Origin: Annona cherimola
Taxonomy: Eukaryota > Streptophyta > Magnoliopsida > Magnoliales > Annonaceae
Direction of reading: 5' to 3'
Length of the DNA stretch: 64,000 nucleotides
Assembly: GCA_030490835.1 (NCBI GenBank)
Contig: CM059977.1
Span: 8,522,765-8,586,764 of the forward strand
Position numbers and translations under genes: made by a program. The notes under the pieces are model-generated. The model saw only the letters and a list, made by a program, of their open reading frames with translations, ran no database searches and had not been told where the DNA came from. This document shows positions 10,107-25,100 of the stretch, one piece after another (within the stretch, counting starts at the first letter, position 1; each line of letters begins with the position of its first letter).

Positions 10107-13100
10107 ATTAAAATTCTTTTGTTCCTGAATTGTGGTTGGTACAGGCAAAGTCATCAAATGGAACGACAGTTTGCACGGGCTGCAACTCTCTTTTGGAGTT
10201 AAGGAGTTTCTGGTATGTATTCCAACCTTCCTTGAATGAACAAACGGGTTCAATTCATCTGCACAATTTCATGTTTTCCTCTATTATTGTCATATTTTTA
10301 CCTCAATTATTATTTTCTCATGTGTAAATAAAATCATCAAATCAAACATGCCCATAAATTGATGTTGGTGAGAATGAGAGGTAATAATCACATTGCCTCC
10401 TTCCTAAAAAATACACTGGGGGACATACTGATAATATCATGATAAAGATAACATAGTTCTGGCGTAGGTGCTCTAACCTATATTATCAAAATGGGCACAA
10501 AATCAACCATTTTAATAATGATGCAGCCAAGTGGTCAGTAAATGCTCTTTGCTATTAATTCATGCGAGTTAGTATTCTTGTTGCTGATATGTCTATTTCA
10601 AGACGTTGATCAGTCTTTCTGAATCTTAAGTCATCTTACTTTATTTGCAACTTCTTCCGTTTCATCCATTTTTGTTGCAAATGAGTCAGTATGCAGCATT
10701 ATGTTCTATTTTAATTAATAATGCTGCATTTACGCAATAGTGAACATTAAAAACACTCTAATCAAAATTATTACATGGACATTAAATACTTGCTAATTAT
10801 TTGAATACTTCTTTGCACTGTTAGGTGATTGCACCTTTGAGTGTTAGTGGTGTGATCCTTGATGCCCCTGAAGCCAGTAAACTTCTCAGTGCTGTTGCAA
10901 TTGCTTTATCAAATTGTAGCAGGTAACTATAAACTTCACATACTTATGTGAATATGCTCTACTTCTTTGAGCACCCGTTTGGTTTGACATATAGTGTAAA
11001 AGAGAAGGAAATGCAAAAAGGATGTAAATGGAGTATCTCCTTGTATAGTTTCTTCTCTCATTGGAAGTTTCATCCTTTCAATTTCTTACTCGTAACTCAT
11101 CAAAGCTGAATATGATGATGTTTGGGGAACTATCTACGTAAAACATATGATAAATTTTGCACAATATGCGTAAGCATCAAAGGGATGTATGCATAGATTT
11201 ATGTTCTAAAGATTGTTTCCTATATATATTAGATTTGTTTTGAGAAATGAATGGCATCGGACATATCCTGGTTTTCTTGAACACTTTTTTCCACAGTGTC
11301 TGGCCAGCATTTGTTCCAGTGCATGATCCCTCACGCAAATCATACATAGGGATACAGAATATGGGAACAGTTTTTACAAGAAGGTTTGAGGCAGATCGTA
11401 TTGGTAGCCAGGTTCCTATAAGGCTCATGCATTTGGAAGGACTGTACGAGTTGTTTGTCTCTAAATTTGTGAGTTCTGTCTGCTTTAGTTTCTGCAATTG
11501 GTGTCAAGCTAATGTCAATTCCTTTTTCTTCTAGATTATTGCATCATTGTCTCTAGGTGACTTTTTTACAAGAAAGCACATAAACAGGGCTGAGTCCTTC
11601 TTGACAATCATGCAAATGGGTGCACCTCTACTAGTTCAACTGGTTACCAGGTTGCAACTGACTATTCAGATGCAAATAATATCCTATGCAGAAAGAAACT
11701 TGGATCTCTAATTGAGAATCTTCCTTAGTGGTTGATTGAAAAGGGAGGCAGCCTCGTCAAAAGTTGATTTCTCTGATCCAATGTATATCATGATAACAAT
11801 CATCACTGTTCCTTTTCTGATGTTTTTGGCCAACTTTTGGAGAATGAAAAAAATTAACCGGCATTCTCCAATGGTTAGAGAATGCCTTCTTGGTAGAGGA
11901 TTGCTCAGCTTTTTTGTCGTGTCCACGCAGGGTATGCCAGATGCACGTCTTTCCCAGCCAGCTATTTCTGTGTATTTAAATGCTGGAACTTTGTAGCAAA
12001 GGAAAATTTTCCTCTGCACGAGGGGGAAATTTCCCGGGCACACTGTCTAAATACTGTCTTAGAGGAATGCCGTCCAAGTGCAATTTCTGAAGTGGATCCC
12101 AAATGTGGGGACTGTTGCAAGGGGCAATAAATCGATGATTAAATCTGAAATGCCGATGGCTATATATCTACATTTAAAGTTATCTAAAATAGCAATTCTA
12201 TCTTTGGCCCACGTATTCAAATTAATACATGATTGGGATGGTTGGATATGGTACTGATAAAAATCGACTGATTTTAGTTGGATAGACAAAATTGAATTGT
12301 TCGCACTGCTGTTGGTCTCCTTTTTTCTTCTCTTTGTTTTCTTCCTTGTTCTCTTAATGGATCAAGTTTCAATCATCTTGCCTTTTCTTCCATGTTCATT
12401 TTTAAGACTTTAAACTCATTGATGCTTTTGTATGTTTGTTCCTTGCTTTGGCAATGCTTGATGTAAATAAATTGGTGATCAGAGTTACTGCGATTTTGAG
12501 CAGATTATGACCTTCGTGCTTTGAATATATGTCACAAGTACTTTTATTTTGGCCTTTCCAGTTCAAGTACTAATTATTTGCATTTCACTTTGAAGGCCTT
12601 CTCTAATGTAGACTTTTCAACAAGCTTCTTTAAGGTCCACTTTACCATGAAGCTCACCTATAGAACGCCTCCCCATGATGATGATGATGATGATGATGAT
12701 GACACACAAAAAGGGGAATCTGAAGCTGCAGCATCTGGTGGAAATCTGGAAGGTGAAACACGCATCAAAAAACAATGGGATGATGATTGTCCTTGGACAG
12801 AGTGGTACTCTGCAGAAGACCCCATAAAAGGTATGGTTCACTTCGGTTTCTGAGAATAATATTTTTTCTGTTGCATCATTCGGATGCCCCCATTTGTACA
12901 CTTATTCTAAGCTGGCTTTATGTTTCTTTTTTTGTTTTGTTTTTTTGTTTCAGTACCTTCTGTTGATTGCATCCCATATCAAGTTTAACTGGAACGTGGC
13001 ATGCATTTGTCAACCATTATTTCTTCTCGAAACTAAAATAATTCTCAGAATTCAAGTCTGTGAGGAACTTCGCTTGCGTCTGTGTTGCTATTTTTTCCTT

Positions 13101-16100
13101 CAGATGAAAAATCCACCTCGACATTGAGAGTGAGGAACAAAAGTCATGGTTTGAGGGGGTTTTGGTGGGTGACATCGAGATGAATGGATTAAACTGAAAA
13201 CAGGCAGTAGAAACGATTGCACTTTTGAGATTCAGGCAATCTTAATGCCATAATGGTGACTGAAGGTGCAGATTATGGTTACTCTAGTAGCACATGAGTT
13301 TCTATCAATGACCTGAAATGTAGACTACTTTCATTTTAACTTCAAAACATGCAATCATTAAGCACAGGTTTCTTTGATCTTGCTTGTAATAATAAGTTTT
13401 GCTACAATTTTACTGCTCCCGTTTTGCACTCACATTTTTAAAGTAGTTTTGAAACTGAGAATTTATTTGAAGTAGCTAAGGTGCACATTTGCAAATATGA
13501 TCTTAATTCTTGTTTCTTGTAGAATTTGATTTGCTCCCTTTATGTAGAACAGCTTTCTATTTACATGCATGGATCTACAGCATTTTTTAAACGTTAAATA
13601 CCAGTATAGAGTCATTCAAGCATAGTAGGTACAGCTTTCTTGTGATGTACTGGATGGAAACAGCTGGGCATCTAAAGCTTTTCATTTTTATTTATGTTCT
13701 TCAGGTTTTGAATTGACAAGCATATGGCCAAACATGGTTGTTGAAAGTTCACTTGAGATGGCTGAATTGGAAAATGCTTCATCACATGAAGCTGAGAAAT
13801 GGCTTCTTCTTCCAAAATTGTCCCCAAATCAGTAAGGGTGCAATTTAAAGTCTGTGAGCATTGAGTTATTTACTGTCGTTAGGGCCTGTTTTATAGGCAT
13901 GAAAGAGGACGCATTTTAACCCTTCTTATATTCAGTTTTACACTGTAGATATTATATCCCAGATCAAATGAGGTAAACATTATGAAGATGTTTATAAATT
14001 CCAACTAAGGGCCCTAACACATAGGTATTTTGTTTACTCAATTTATGATTGACATATGTCACTGTTGTACAGCAGTTGCACCTGTCTGGCTTACCATTTT
14101 CCGTTCTTTCCATGTCCAACCAAAGACCTCTTACATCACTATTCTGCACATTCATCTATATTAAGCATTGCCCATTACTGACTAAGATGAGGGGAAAATG
14201 TATAAGAACTCGTCCCTTGATGAAGCTAAAGTAGATCTTAAGGCATATAACCTTCTAAGAAAAGAAGAACAAACAGGGTGCATAATATGTTCATTTGTGT
14301 TTCATAAACTTGTTTAGCTAGAAAGAATCTCAGCTTATGATGATTAAACTTTATGAAACAGATATGGGCACGAAAATGTTGTACAATGAGTTATTTAATA
14401 CATAAGCTTATGGACCATGTTTTTTTATGCTTGAAGATCATGTTGTCAGTGTGACCTGTTCTTTTCTAGTATGATAACTGTTGGATGTGAAGATGGCTTT
14501 TAAAAAGGGTTTAGGGAGCTTGATATTTGACGTAGATGTAGGTTGAAGAAATAAAATAACCTCAAGGGGATAAGAAAAGAAAGGATAGAAATTAATATGA
14601 ATTTAGGAAAGATGAAATAAATTTAAGGAGGAAAAAACGGATCAAGAAATTCTTATTCATAAAACATTCAATTTAAAGACCTAAGACAATGCATCTATTT
14701 ATATAAAAAGAAAGCCCTAAACACAATTCCTATGCAATCCCAATTGTAATAGATATGTGATTACTACTCATCAAACTAAGGGTGTATTTGGCTATAAAAA
14801 AATGTCAAGCTAAAACTTTTCACCCTTCATAACTATCCTATTTTTTAATTATTTTTTCACATATTCCTATACAACTACTTTACTTTCTAATCATTTCTAC
14901 ATAATTACCCACAACTAACTTATTTATTTTAACTTTATTCTCTTTATTCCTCATCATTACCCCTATCATATCATATCATTCTCTTCAAATTCAAGAACTT
15001 CTACACCAAAAACTTTTCATCTAAAAGTTTTATCACTTCTCAAACACACCCTAAATATATCAAATTCTTAAAATAATAGAAATTTAAAATAAAATAACTC
15101 TAAAATAAATAACCGTAATTTTAACACAAGCCTAATTGTGTTATTTATCAACTGTTAGCAAGCATACTGGAATGGTTTTTTTTCTTGTGTGTTCAGAGAG
15201 GAGTCAAAAGGTGCTATTGTTGGATTTGCTTCACAGTTACGTCTTCTAGTAAATGCACTCGATGTATCCTACGAGGCCCAATTTATGGAAGATTTTTTAT
15301 CAGGTTTGAAATCCTTACACCAGTTTGTATATGTCTTACTGTTCATGGTGTGTCAAGTATCCAAGTACGGTTTTTAAGCTATTTTCTTGATTCTTTACTT
15401 CTCTCAAGGCAGTTGAGACCCCAAGTTCTGATAACTTAAAATCTGCTGCGGCAATCCCTCCTCCAACTGTTCTAGACCGTGTCCTTAAAGACCTTTTTCA
15501 AGAAGGTATTCCTGTCTGTATTTCAATAGTGATTTCTCATAAGTTTACAATTTCTAGTTATTGTTGTTGTTTAGCTTTCTATTGTCATGTGTTTAGTAGA
15601 AACTCAACTCCGTAATATAGAGGCTTTATTTGCTCTGTTCCTAGTTTATTCAATTAAGTTTCTTTGTTTTTGTTGCCAAAATTTGTGTTTTATGTATTCA
15701 TTGAAGTAAAAAATGGCTTTCAAACTTTAGGTAGTAAGTATTATATCCATTTCAGTTTCGTATTGAAAATACTTCTGAAGTATGGCTATATGACCATAGC
15801 TGCATTGCTGCGGTCCCTGATAAGCTGTAAACAACAATGGTAGATTTTCTTTCATGATGCTTGTAGCTCTGATTCTAGAAAGTTCATTATAGTGTCCATG
15901 TCATGGACCACAACTTATTCCACTTTATTATTTTCGCGTTGCAAAAGTAATGAAATATTTATTTTTCTTGTTATAGGGGAAAAAGTTTCCCACTATGGAA
16001 AAGATGATCATAAGGATTCTAGATCAATCAAAGGCGCACCTTTGGAATCAATTTTTGCTCAATTTTGCTTGCATTCTCTTTGGTTTGGCAATTGTAATAT

Positions 16101-19100
16101 ACGAGGTATTTGTGGATAAAATTTCTTATTTCAATATTCATTTCATTTGTTTTGATATCAATTTAACTCTAATATATCCAATTTGTCATGCACTGTTTTG
16201 AAGGCAACCTTCAATAGAAGGGGATTCTATATGGATTTTCGAATTTGGATACTGTACCATCCTGCTTTCATCTATCTTTTCATGTGATGTGATATTTGGT
16301 GAACTGAACTATGTAACCCCACATTTTCTTCATCATTACTAATATTTTCGATCATTATTGTTCCCAATCATTTACTCTATTACTATGTCTATTTTGTTTT
16401 TAATTCATGGCTGACGTTAGCTTGCATCAATTAAATCTCATTTTGAATTCCATCTCTTTTACAATTTACACTCACTTTACATGTAGTCAGATTCTGGATA
16501 CATCCAGACACGTCTTCAAAGTTTAACCATGTTAAACTACTTGCTTACTTGTGCAATTTCTTTTATTTGATAATCAGCAATAGCCACTCTCTGGATAGAA
16601 TTTGTTCGAGAAATTCGTTGGTACTGGGAGGAGTTGCAACCATTACCAAAAATGTTAACAAAAGCCAATATTGATCTATCCACATGTCTAACACACCAGA
16701 AGTTGCAAATGGTAATTCCCTCATCTTCATCACTTTTTTTTGGAAACCTTCATGGCCTATTTGTTGTCGAGTCACTTGATGTCAAAGCCGTGATTGTTGT
16801 TCCTGTCAATTTTATTAAAACTGAACTGGGTGTTGAACTAGCTGCTCAACTGGTACCTGGTTTTTCTAGTTGAATCGCCTGTTTTTTCCAGCTGAACTAG
16901 CCAACCAGTGGGTGATCAAGCTGATGTAGGATGGGTAAAGAGGAAGAAAGAGGAAGGAACCTTTGAATAGACGAAAGAAGACAGAGTAGAAGAATAAGGG
17001 GGAAAGATAAGAATAAGAATAAGTAGAAGGGAAATCTGAGAAACACTTTTTCATAAATCTCAGATGAACGTGCCAACTTATTTTAGCAACATTCATTAAA
17101 GAAGTAATCTTTTAGAAAAAGAAATTGCATATTCTAGAAGAAGCAAACTTAAAATAGATACAAATTTATTCCAAATAGATTTTAAGACATTCTAGGAGAT
17201 CTTCTAGTATTTTCTAAATATTTTAACAAATCCAAAATAGAAATAAACATCTTAAAACAATATAGACCTCAATTTATGAAAATATCTTCGCGTCCTGCAT
17301 TATTCTTCTCGACTTAGAAAAAACTCGTCCTCGAGTTTTGCAGCAAACCTTGTTCAACATTGGCGAGAAATAATAGTGTAATTCAACACATTGGAATGAC
17401 ATCTTGTTAGCGGACTAAGACTTTATCACTGAAGTTGCAACTTTTGTTCTTATGAGTTTTCTGAAAATTTTGAAGTTACTATAATCTCCGTATTTTTATT
17501 TTTTTGTTTGAAAATGGACCTTTTGAAATTTCTGAAAATTGAGGGAGACATAATTTCAAGAAATTCAGAGGCTTTTGTAATTGCTGAAAAGTCTGAGACA
17601 ATTTTGCAATTTTTTTGGAAACTGAGGAGCAGTTTTGTAAAATTTCAGAAATTGATCAAAATTTCCTAATTTCAGCAAGCAAAGTCGCTTCTAGAAATAT
17701 TTAGTTTGTGTTTTTTGAAATTTTCTGAATCAAGGATGTTTCAGCAAAAGTTGGCAAGTGGGAGGGCAAAGTTCCTAAAACTTAGATGGCAATTTGTCCT
17801 TAAGACAACGTTGGAAACAAGCTGAAATTTCCACCAAGCTCTACAATTTATCTGCACAGAGTTGTGAAAGTGAAGAACAGGAACTCTATGAAAGAATCAA
17901 TGTCGTTGCATCAATGGAGTTAATGAAGAGAATTACAAAGACTTGACAGATTTCAGCAATGGGCCTAAAGCTTGGTTGGTTGTTGAAATCAGTATGCGGA
18001 AATAAAAGTTCATCAGGGTTTGCTTTGATAACAATTGATGTAGGATGGGTAAAAAGGAAGATAGAAGAAAGAGGAGAGAACCTCTAAATAGATGAGAAGA
18101 GAAGAAAAAAGATAGAAAGAGTAGAAGAATAAGGGGAAAAGATAAGAACAGGAAGAAGAATAAGGGAAACTAGAGAAGCACATTTTATAAAATCTTAAAC
18201 TGATATTCCTTAGAGCTTACAAGGCTGTATATGTATAGGTGAACATGCCACCTTATTTGAGCAACATTTATTCAAGAAGTAATCTTTTAGAAAAAGAAAT
18301 TGCATATTTTAAGTAAACTTCTAGAAGAAGTAAACTTAAATAGATACAAATTTTCTCTAAACAGATTCTAAGATATTGTAGTATCTTCAAAATATTCTAA
18401 CAAATCAAAAATAGAAATAAACATCCTAAAACAGTCTAAACCCCAGTTTATGGAAATATCTTCATATCTCGCATTACAGGCCCTAGTCGGACCAGTTGAA
18501 TTGGCTGATTTGATCTGATCTGGTTTTGATAACGCTGCTTGCGGCTTCTCAATAGTCAAACATGCTTGGTTTTCAAGGATGTCAATCCGTGTTGTTTCTC
18601 TTAGCTGATTTCCCTAACGGGTTAGAGAACTGTCATAACCATCATCAGTATCATCATCTAAACCACATGCCAACTAACTTGGACTCATCTCTGTCAATGC
18701 CTGTTTGGCATTCTCATCAACTGTACTTTTGGAAACATTTAATGTCATGGCTTGGCAAGAAGCACAAAGTCCCAGACCTTTGCTCTGAGGAGCAACTTGT
18801 ATGGAAAGTGGAATTGTAAGAACTTTGAATAGATGGTGAGTTTCTTATCATGTCAAGGAAGTGAAATTAGTTGATATTCAAAACATTGTGTGCTTGGTTC
18901 TGACGGTCATTTTTTGACACCCAAGTCATGGATAAATATGTATTATTCAATTGTTGCGCATTAGCTTGATGATTCTGCTTAGATCATCTAGTTGCTGCTT
19001 GTTTCCAAGTCTAAATTGCCCATCTCATGACAGACTTTTTGCACATGCCGAATATAACAAAAAACTGTGCTTTTATTGTTTTGTGAGATAAGTTGGATTT

Positions 19101-22100
19101 GTCCCTTCCAATAAAGTTTGCTAACAATTCACAGTTCAAACGTTACTTTTTTCTTGCAGCTTGCAGTATGCATTGATAAGAAGAGTTTAGGAGATGAAGA
19201 ATTCCATGACAGCATTGGAATTGAAAGTTTTAATCTGGATAATAGCGAGGTAATAATTCATGTGATCCCTTTGTTCTTTTCCTTACAATGTGCATTCTTG
19301 TTATTTGGTTGCATCGAAGAACGATGCAAAAGGGCTGGAGCTTACACGATCTTCTAATTCTACTCATTTCTTGGGTTACACCTTAATTCTTTTGTTATAC
19401 CATTTTCCCTTCATGTTTTCTATGTTGACCATGGCGAAGATAAAGAAATTATAAATTTTGGTGGATGCACCATAATCTGCTGCCATTATCTGAGGGGTTG
19501 TGGTCACCATGGGTTGGGGATTCTCTTATGTTTTCTATGTTGCCAATCGAGTTGGACATACAATGATCAGCTGGATCCTCTCTTCTTTGTTGGTCTTGGG
19601 ATACACACTTGGACCCTAACAATGTATCATCTGGCATTGTCCTTCAGATGAGCAAATTGGGTTAGTTTTCTCCACAGTTGATTCTCATATTGTATGAAAG
19701 AGTAGGCTGCTTTGATCATTTTGTGAATATTACTAATATTTCCCAATCTGATTACACGCATGGGTGAATGCACATTATACAAAGTATTATATAACTGAAG
19801 TTCATGAAATTCTTTTGTATGCTTAGATGGAGTAATTCTCAGATAGAGAAGGTTACTTATTGTTAGGGCTGGGAACTTAGTGTTACCCCAATGTGCTTTA
19901 AGCCGTAAGGCGAGGGAAAGAACTGCTCGATGAAGAGAAGATTCTTGTTGAAAGAGTGCCCTCCATGGGGATGGTTGAATAGGGCAGCAGTGAATGTGAT
20001 GAGGATTTGGGAAATACCTTAATTGCTTATGTTTTAAGTGAGGACATGATCCTTGGGCTAGTGGTAGTCCAAATGATACCGTGACCTGTTCTCATCCTTC
20101 AATTGATATGCAATTTCAGCTTAGCATCATATAAATGGAAATGCTATTTCTTGACTGCTGGATGCTCTACTTTATGTACTGTATCGTATCTTATCTGGAG
20201 TCAACCGCCAGCTAACAATTTTGGCGTGGGCTTCCCAGGCTTCTGTGTAGGGCAGTCCTTGATCAGATGTCTTGTAACACACATCTTGGCTCTTCTAGTT
20301 TCTTGATACTTTTCATGCATTAACAATTTTTTAGTATGTATTCTAGATGAATTCATGCATATTTCACTTTAAATGTAGGGCTTGGCTTGTTTGGTAATGC
20401 GGAAAAGGGAAGTCAAAGAGGCACAAAAAGTGGAATAATGTCAGAAGGGAGGAAATGATGTTATAAGATTGAGAATGATGATGACTAAAATGCTAACGAA
20501 GAAATAAGTAGGCTTTTTGAAACAACATCAGTAGGGAGTGATGATTGAAAAATGTGTTATTATGAGGAAAGTAGGGTTGTTTGGTAGGTTGGGAAGAAAG
20601 GGATAAAAATTATTTCCTCTTCTTTTCTGATTGTCGAGCAGTCTCATAAAAATCAATCCCTTTATTGTGTCATTGCAGGGTGGAATTCAAGTTGAAGGTT
20701 CTGCAATGACAAAGGAGGAAGAGAGATGTTGCAGGTGAATTTCACGAGCTGGATTTCCATTGTTTTCTTTGTTCAAGAAGTACCTAACTTTGTTTTACTC
20801 AATAATAACCAAATTGTTCAGGGCATACATTGTAAGATCTAGGAAATATTTTGCCTAGAATATTCTATTCAGAAGCCTTTTACAGGTTTATCTCATTTGG
20901 GTGACTGTCATTGCATAAAACATGAAATCACCTATATTTTTTTTAATAACGTATCTCATTTTGAAAAAGTATGGCAGTTTCAGTGCAAATTCCTTTCTAT
21001 TAAATCTAGTTCTGCCACTCAGTTTTATTGTAATACAATGCTGCCTATTCTGAGTATGTTATGATAAGAAAGATTGGATCGATGATTAAAAAGATTGATA
21101 ATAATGATTAACGGGGAAAAGTTGGGTTGTTGGAAGTAACTAAAATAGTTAAAATTTGATCACGTTAAAGGATATTGGAAAGGGGGTTCGAAAAGGGGTG
21201 GAACTTGTCTTCTAATTTGACATGTATCCAAAGGGATGATCCGAAACAATTTAAAATGTATTTCACATGATTTAATTAAATTTGCATATTCAAACCTTCA
21301 AATGTTTGGTAGCATGAAATCAAGCATGTTTAGTAGTATGTTTTGGGTTAGGCTGGCTGTGGTCTATCATTTAAACAAGTAATGTGTGTCGGTTTCTACT
21401 GTGGCTTAAATGCTGTGAACGGGGTTAGAACAAACAAAATGGGCCACATTTCTTCTATCTAGCTATTTAACTTAAACATTTGGTGGTTCTCCCTCCCTCC
21501 CTCCCTCCCTCCAAGCTTGAACATTTGTAATTACCATCATTGTTATTGTTCAACGCTCTTCCCCCACCAAAGCAGTGTCTGCTGCATGCTGCATGAATCT
21601 TGTTACATTGTTTGTGTGTGTCTTTGGTGCTCCTTAGTATGCCTGTCTATTTCCATCTCTTATTTATTTTTTACTATTTTTGCTCTATTACAGTCTTTTA
21701 CTTGGATAAACTTGTTCTTCCTGGCCAGAGTAGCTCTTGAATTCTATTTCTTTATCTTGATTCTGACTTGAAGTTGTGTGTGTGGCGCCTGACGTCTGTG
21801 CTATAATTCAAGTTCAGCTTATGACTGCGCTATCGAATTTTTCTTTTATTTAAAATTGTTTCTTTCAGAAAAATAAATTTAAAAAGTAAAAATAAGAAAA
21901 AATGTGAAACTCTACATTTTTCGTTTGTTTACAGCTCTTCGAGTTCAGACATTTACCATGGTCCTAACGCTGCTCAAGAAAGGCCCAATTCAGTTCCTGA
22001 TAATGCATTAGCATCAGGTCTACGACAATCAAATCAAGTTAGAAGGGGCTCAGCAGGTATTGTTGGATCCTTGATGCTTCTCAAGTCATACCAGAGGATG

Positions 22101-25100
22101 CATGCCCCATACACTCAGGTACCTTCTCAGACTTTTGGTTGGATACTTGTCATTTTTCGATGTTCTTGAATGTATTTGTAACTGTTGTATATGATCTTTT
22201 TCAATGTTTAGGAGGCACCAGTTATGACTGAGGATATGCATGAAGAAAGGCTCCAAGCAATGGAAGCATTTGGTAGTGCATTTGTAAGTATGCTTGCCTC
22301 CACATTATTGTTACTTTATCTTTCATGTCATTACTGGTTTGTATATTAGATTCATTGCAAGTGAGGTTCAAATAGTTTTGATTGAGGACTAGAATCTATT
22401 AAGGGTGTGTTTGTTTGGGGCAAAAAAGTGTCAACCAAAACTTTTCAATCTAAAACTTTTCACTCTCCATAACTACTCTATTTTTTAATTATTTTTTCAC
22501 ATTTTTCTATACAAACTACCCTACTTTTCAATCATTTCTACACAACTACCCATACAACTAGCCTATCTATTTTAACTTTATTCTCTTTACTCCCCATCAT
22601 TACTCCAATTATATCACATCATTTTCTATCAATTTGACAATTACTACCTCAAAAACTTTTATCAAAAGTTTTACTCCCAACCAAACACACCCTAAATGGC
22701 AATTGTCCATAAATTGAAGGATAATGAATATTTTTTATGCTTAATACCAACTTATTTGTAGTGAAAATAGTATTAAGAAAAATTAGGATACGGAAGGTAG
22801 TGGGTGTGGGTCTAGTATCACAATCTTTGATTGTAAGTCTTTTAATGCCGATTTAAATGGCAATGTAACAGCTAGAACTACCCCTAGCTTATCCTAGTAG
22901 ATGGTTTGGTTGCTAGCAAGCAAAAAACTGAGTGCAAATGAGCTGTAATGTTATTTATAGTGAATTTAGCTCACCTAGTCCAAATAGACAGTTTTCATGT
23001 ACCTACAGTCTAACTGTGCTAGCAGTTAACAGTATATTTTAACGATATGCTAGCTGGACTCAAGACTGCTACCTAGTTCTTAGTACAATACTCCCCTGCC
23101 TGTTTGGGTCAGGCTTGGCTTGAGGACGGTCTCTATAAGTCTACCTGTGCCTTGCCAGCTCCTTCCCTGTTCCTCAATCAGATCATTTACGGCATAGTTT
23201 CATGTTTTGAGTATCTGCATTTGCTAGCTAAGCCTTTCATCTTCTCTTTTGCAGAATTTATCTTCTCACTTGGAGAAAGATATCCTGTCTTCAGGTAACT
23301 TGCTATTTTGCTTTCCAGAGCTAGCTCATTCATATACATCATGTCACTTATTTCTGAAAGGTAAGGAAGGCAAACAAAGTTTGTAGTTTGAACACTGGAT
23401 TCGCGTTGGCATGATTGACTCCATTTCACGAATCTTCCAAGTTTAATGTGTTTGTCTGTAGATTGGACTTGTTAGCCTTGTATTTACTAGAAAAACTGGA
23501 CTCGTGGAGGAAAGAACTCCATTCAATATGGTGAGAACCAGCATTCTCTATGTTGACAAATATGTGATAAATATAATTATGCATCTAGAACAAGAACTTA
23601 CACAATAAAATGCTAAATGGGTTGATTGTATTATCGTCAGAACACTGCTTTTGCAAAAAAAATTTGCTTTTCTCCCAATTCTCAGAATTGTTATTTCAAA
23701 TCCACAAAAGATCTTTTGAAGCACAAATCACTATATTTTGTTTGATATGCCATCTTAATGCTAATACCAGCCATCAGACACGAGAGATTTGGGTTAGATG
23801 GGATTTGTCTAAATCATGTGTGCACAAAATCAACTGTGATTGCAGAATGTGTTGTTGAATGTTGTTCAAATCTGTATCAAACAGCGAAATAATACATTAC
23901 TTGAGTAAACAAGTGATTTCCAAAGCAACAGACAGCATGGAGAAATTTTGATTTTTTTTTTTTAATAATAAAAATACTCTGACTAGAAAACTTTGATCTT
24001 GAAAAATGAAAGTTTTCATCTTTAGATCAGAAATGGAAGTTTCAAATCCACCTTGTCTATGCGGGAATGTTGGTTTTCAATGAAGCTGCTACCTTTTCCC
24101 TACTCTATTTTGGGTGTGTTTGTTTAGGGCCAAAACTTGTCAATTAAAACTTTTCAACCCAAAACTTTTCACTCTTCATAACTACTATATTTTTTAATTA
24201 TTTTTTCACATTTTTCTATACAAACTACCCTACTTTTCAATCATTTCTACACAACTACCCATACAACTAACCTATCTATTTTAACTTTATTCTCTTTACT
24301 CCTCATCATTACCCCTATTATATCACATCATTTTCTATCAATTTGACAATTTCTACCTCTAAAACTTTTCATCAAAAGTTTTACCTCCAACCAAACACAC
24401 CCTTTATGTATTCTCCTGAGCAATGTTTATGGAGTATTTTGAATTGCATCAGCTGTCTGTTTCTCTTGCATATAAAGACACTAAAAAAACACTTACCAGT
24501 AATAATGGTTAACATGAATTCCACTGAGGAAAATATTAAGTCGCCTCTATGGTAATTGAAAAAATATTAAACTTGTAATATTGAAAGTTGTCCTTTCACT
24601 CTGGGTAGAAGTGTCGCTGACAAAACTTGGGGGTTTTTGGTGCAAAAATTATCGAATCATTAAATCCAGAAAGAACATCATTTTCTTTCTATATCAGCAA
24701 ATTGGCAGGTTATTGATAAGTGACCCAGGAACATCTCTGCTTTCTAAAATTCAGTTCTATAGTCTTCTTATCATTTCATGGAGAGTAATTAATCATATCC
24801 TTGTCTTATGGGAATTACAGATAATATTATCCTCAATCATATTGCTCACATGCTCGTTTCTATAAACCTGATGAGTTGCTCTTACATTGCCTCATATATA
24901 TACTTCCGCTTGTCACAATCTTCCTCAGCACATAGCCTTGCTCATCCCTATTAGGTGTCGACTGACTTGCACTTGTATGTAATGGTTGCAAATCCATTGT
25001 TTCTCTCTTTTTGAACCAGACATGTCTGCATTCAAAGCTGCAAATCCAGATGCAATTTTTGAAGACTTTATTCGCTGGCATTCACCTGGTGATTGGGAGA

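Noticed and set aside
11535..11708. Possible alternative RAB3GAP1 exon reading IIASLSLGDFF after a TTCTAG acceptor
   Set aside because: It meets a stop soon after and does not resemble the family; joining exon 7 directly to 12596 restores the conserved sequence (VSKF-AFSNVDF) in frame.
18562..18819. 85-codon plus-strand ORF in RAB3GAP1 intron 13
   Set aside because: Exons 13 and 14 join in frame (HQKLQM-LAVCIDKK) with conserved sequence on both sides, so nothing is missing here, and the ORF resembles no known protein.
21227..21250. TCCAAAGGGAT resembling the start of miR393
   Set aside because: The following bases diverge from miR393 and no complementary arm was seen nearby.
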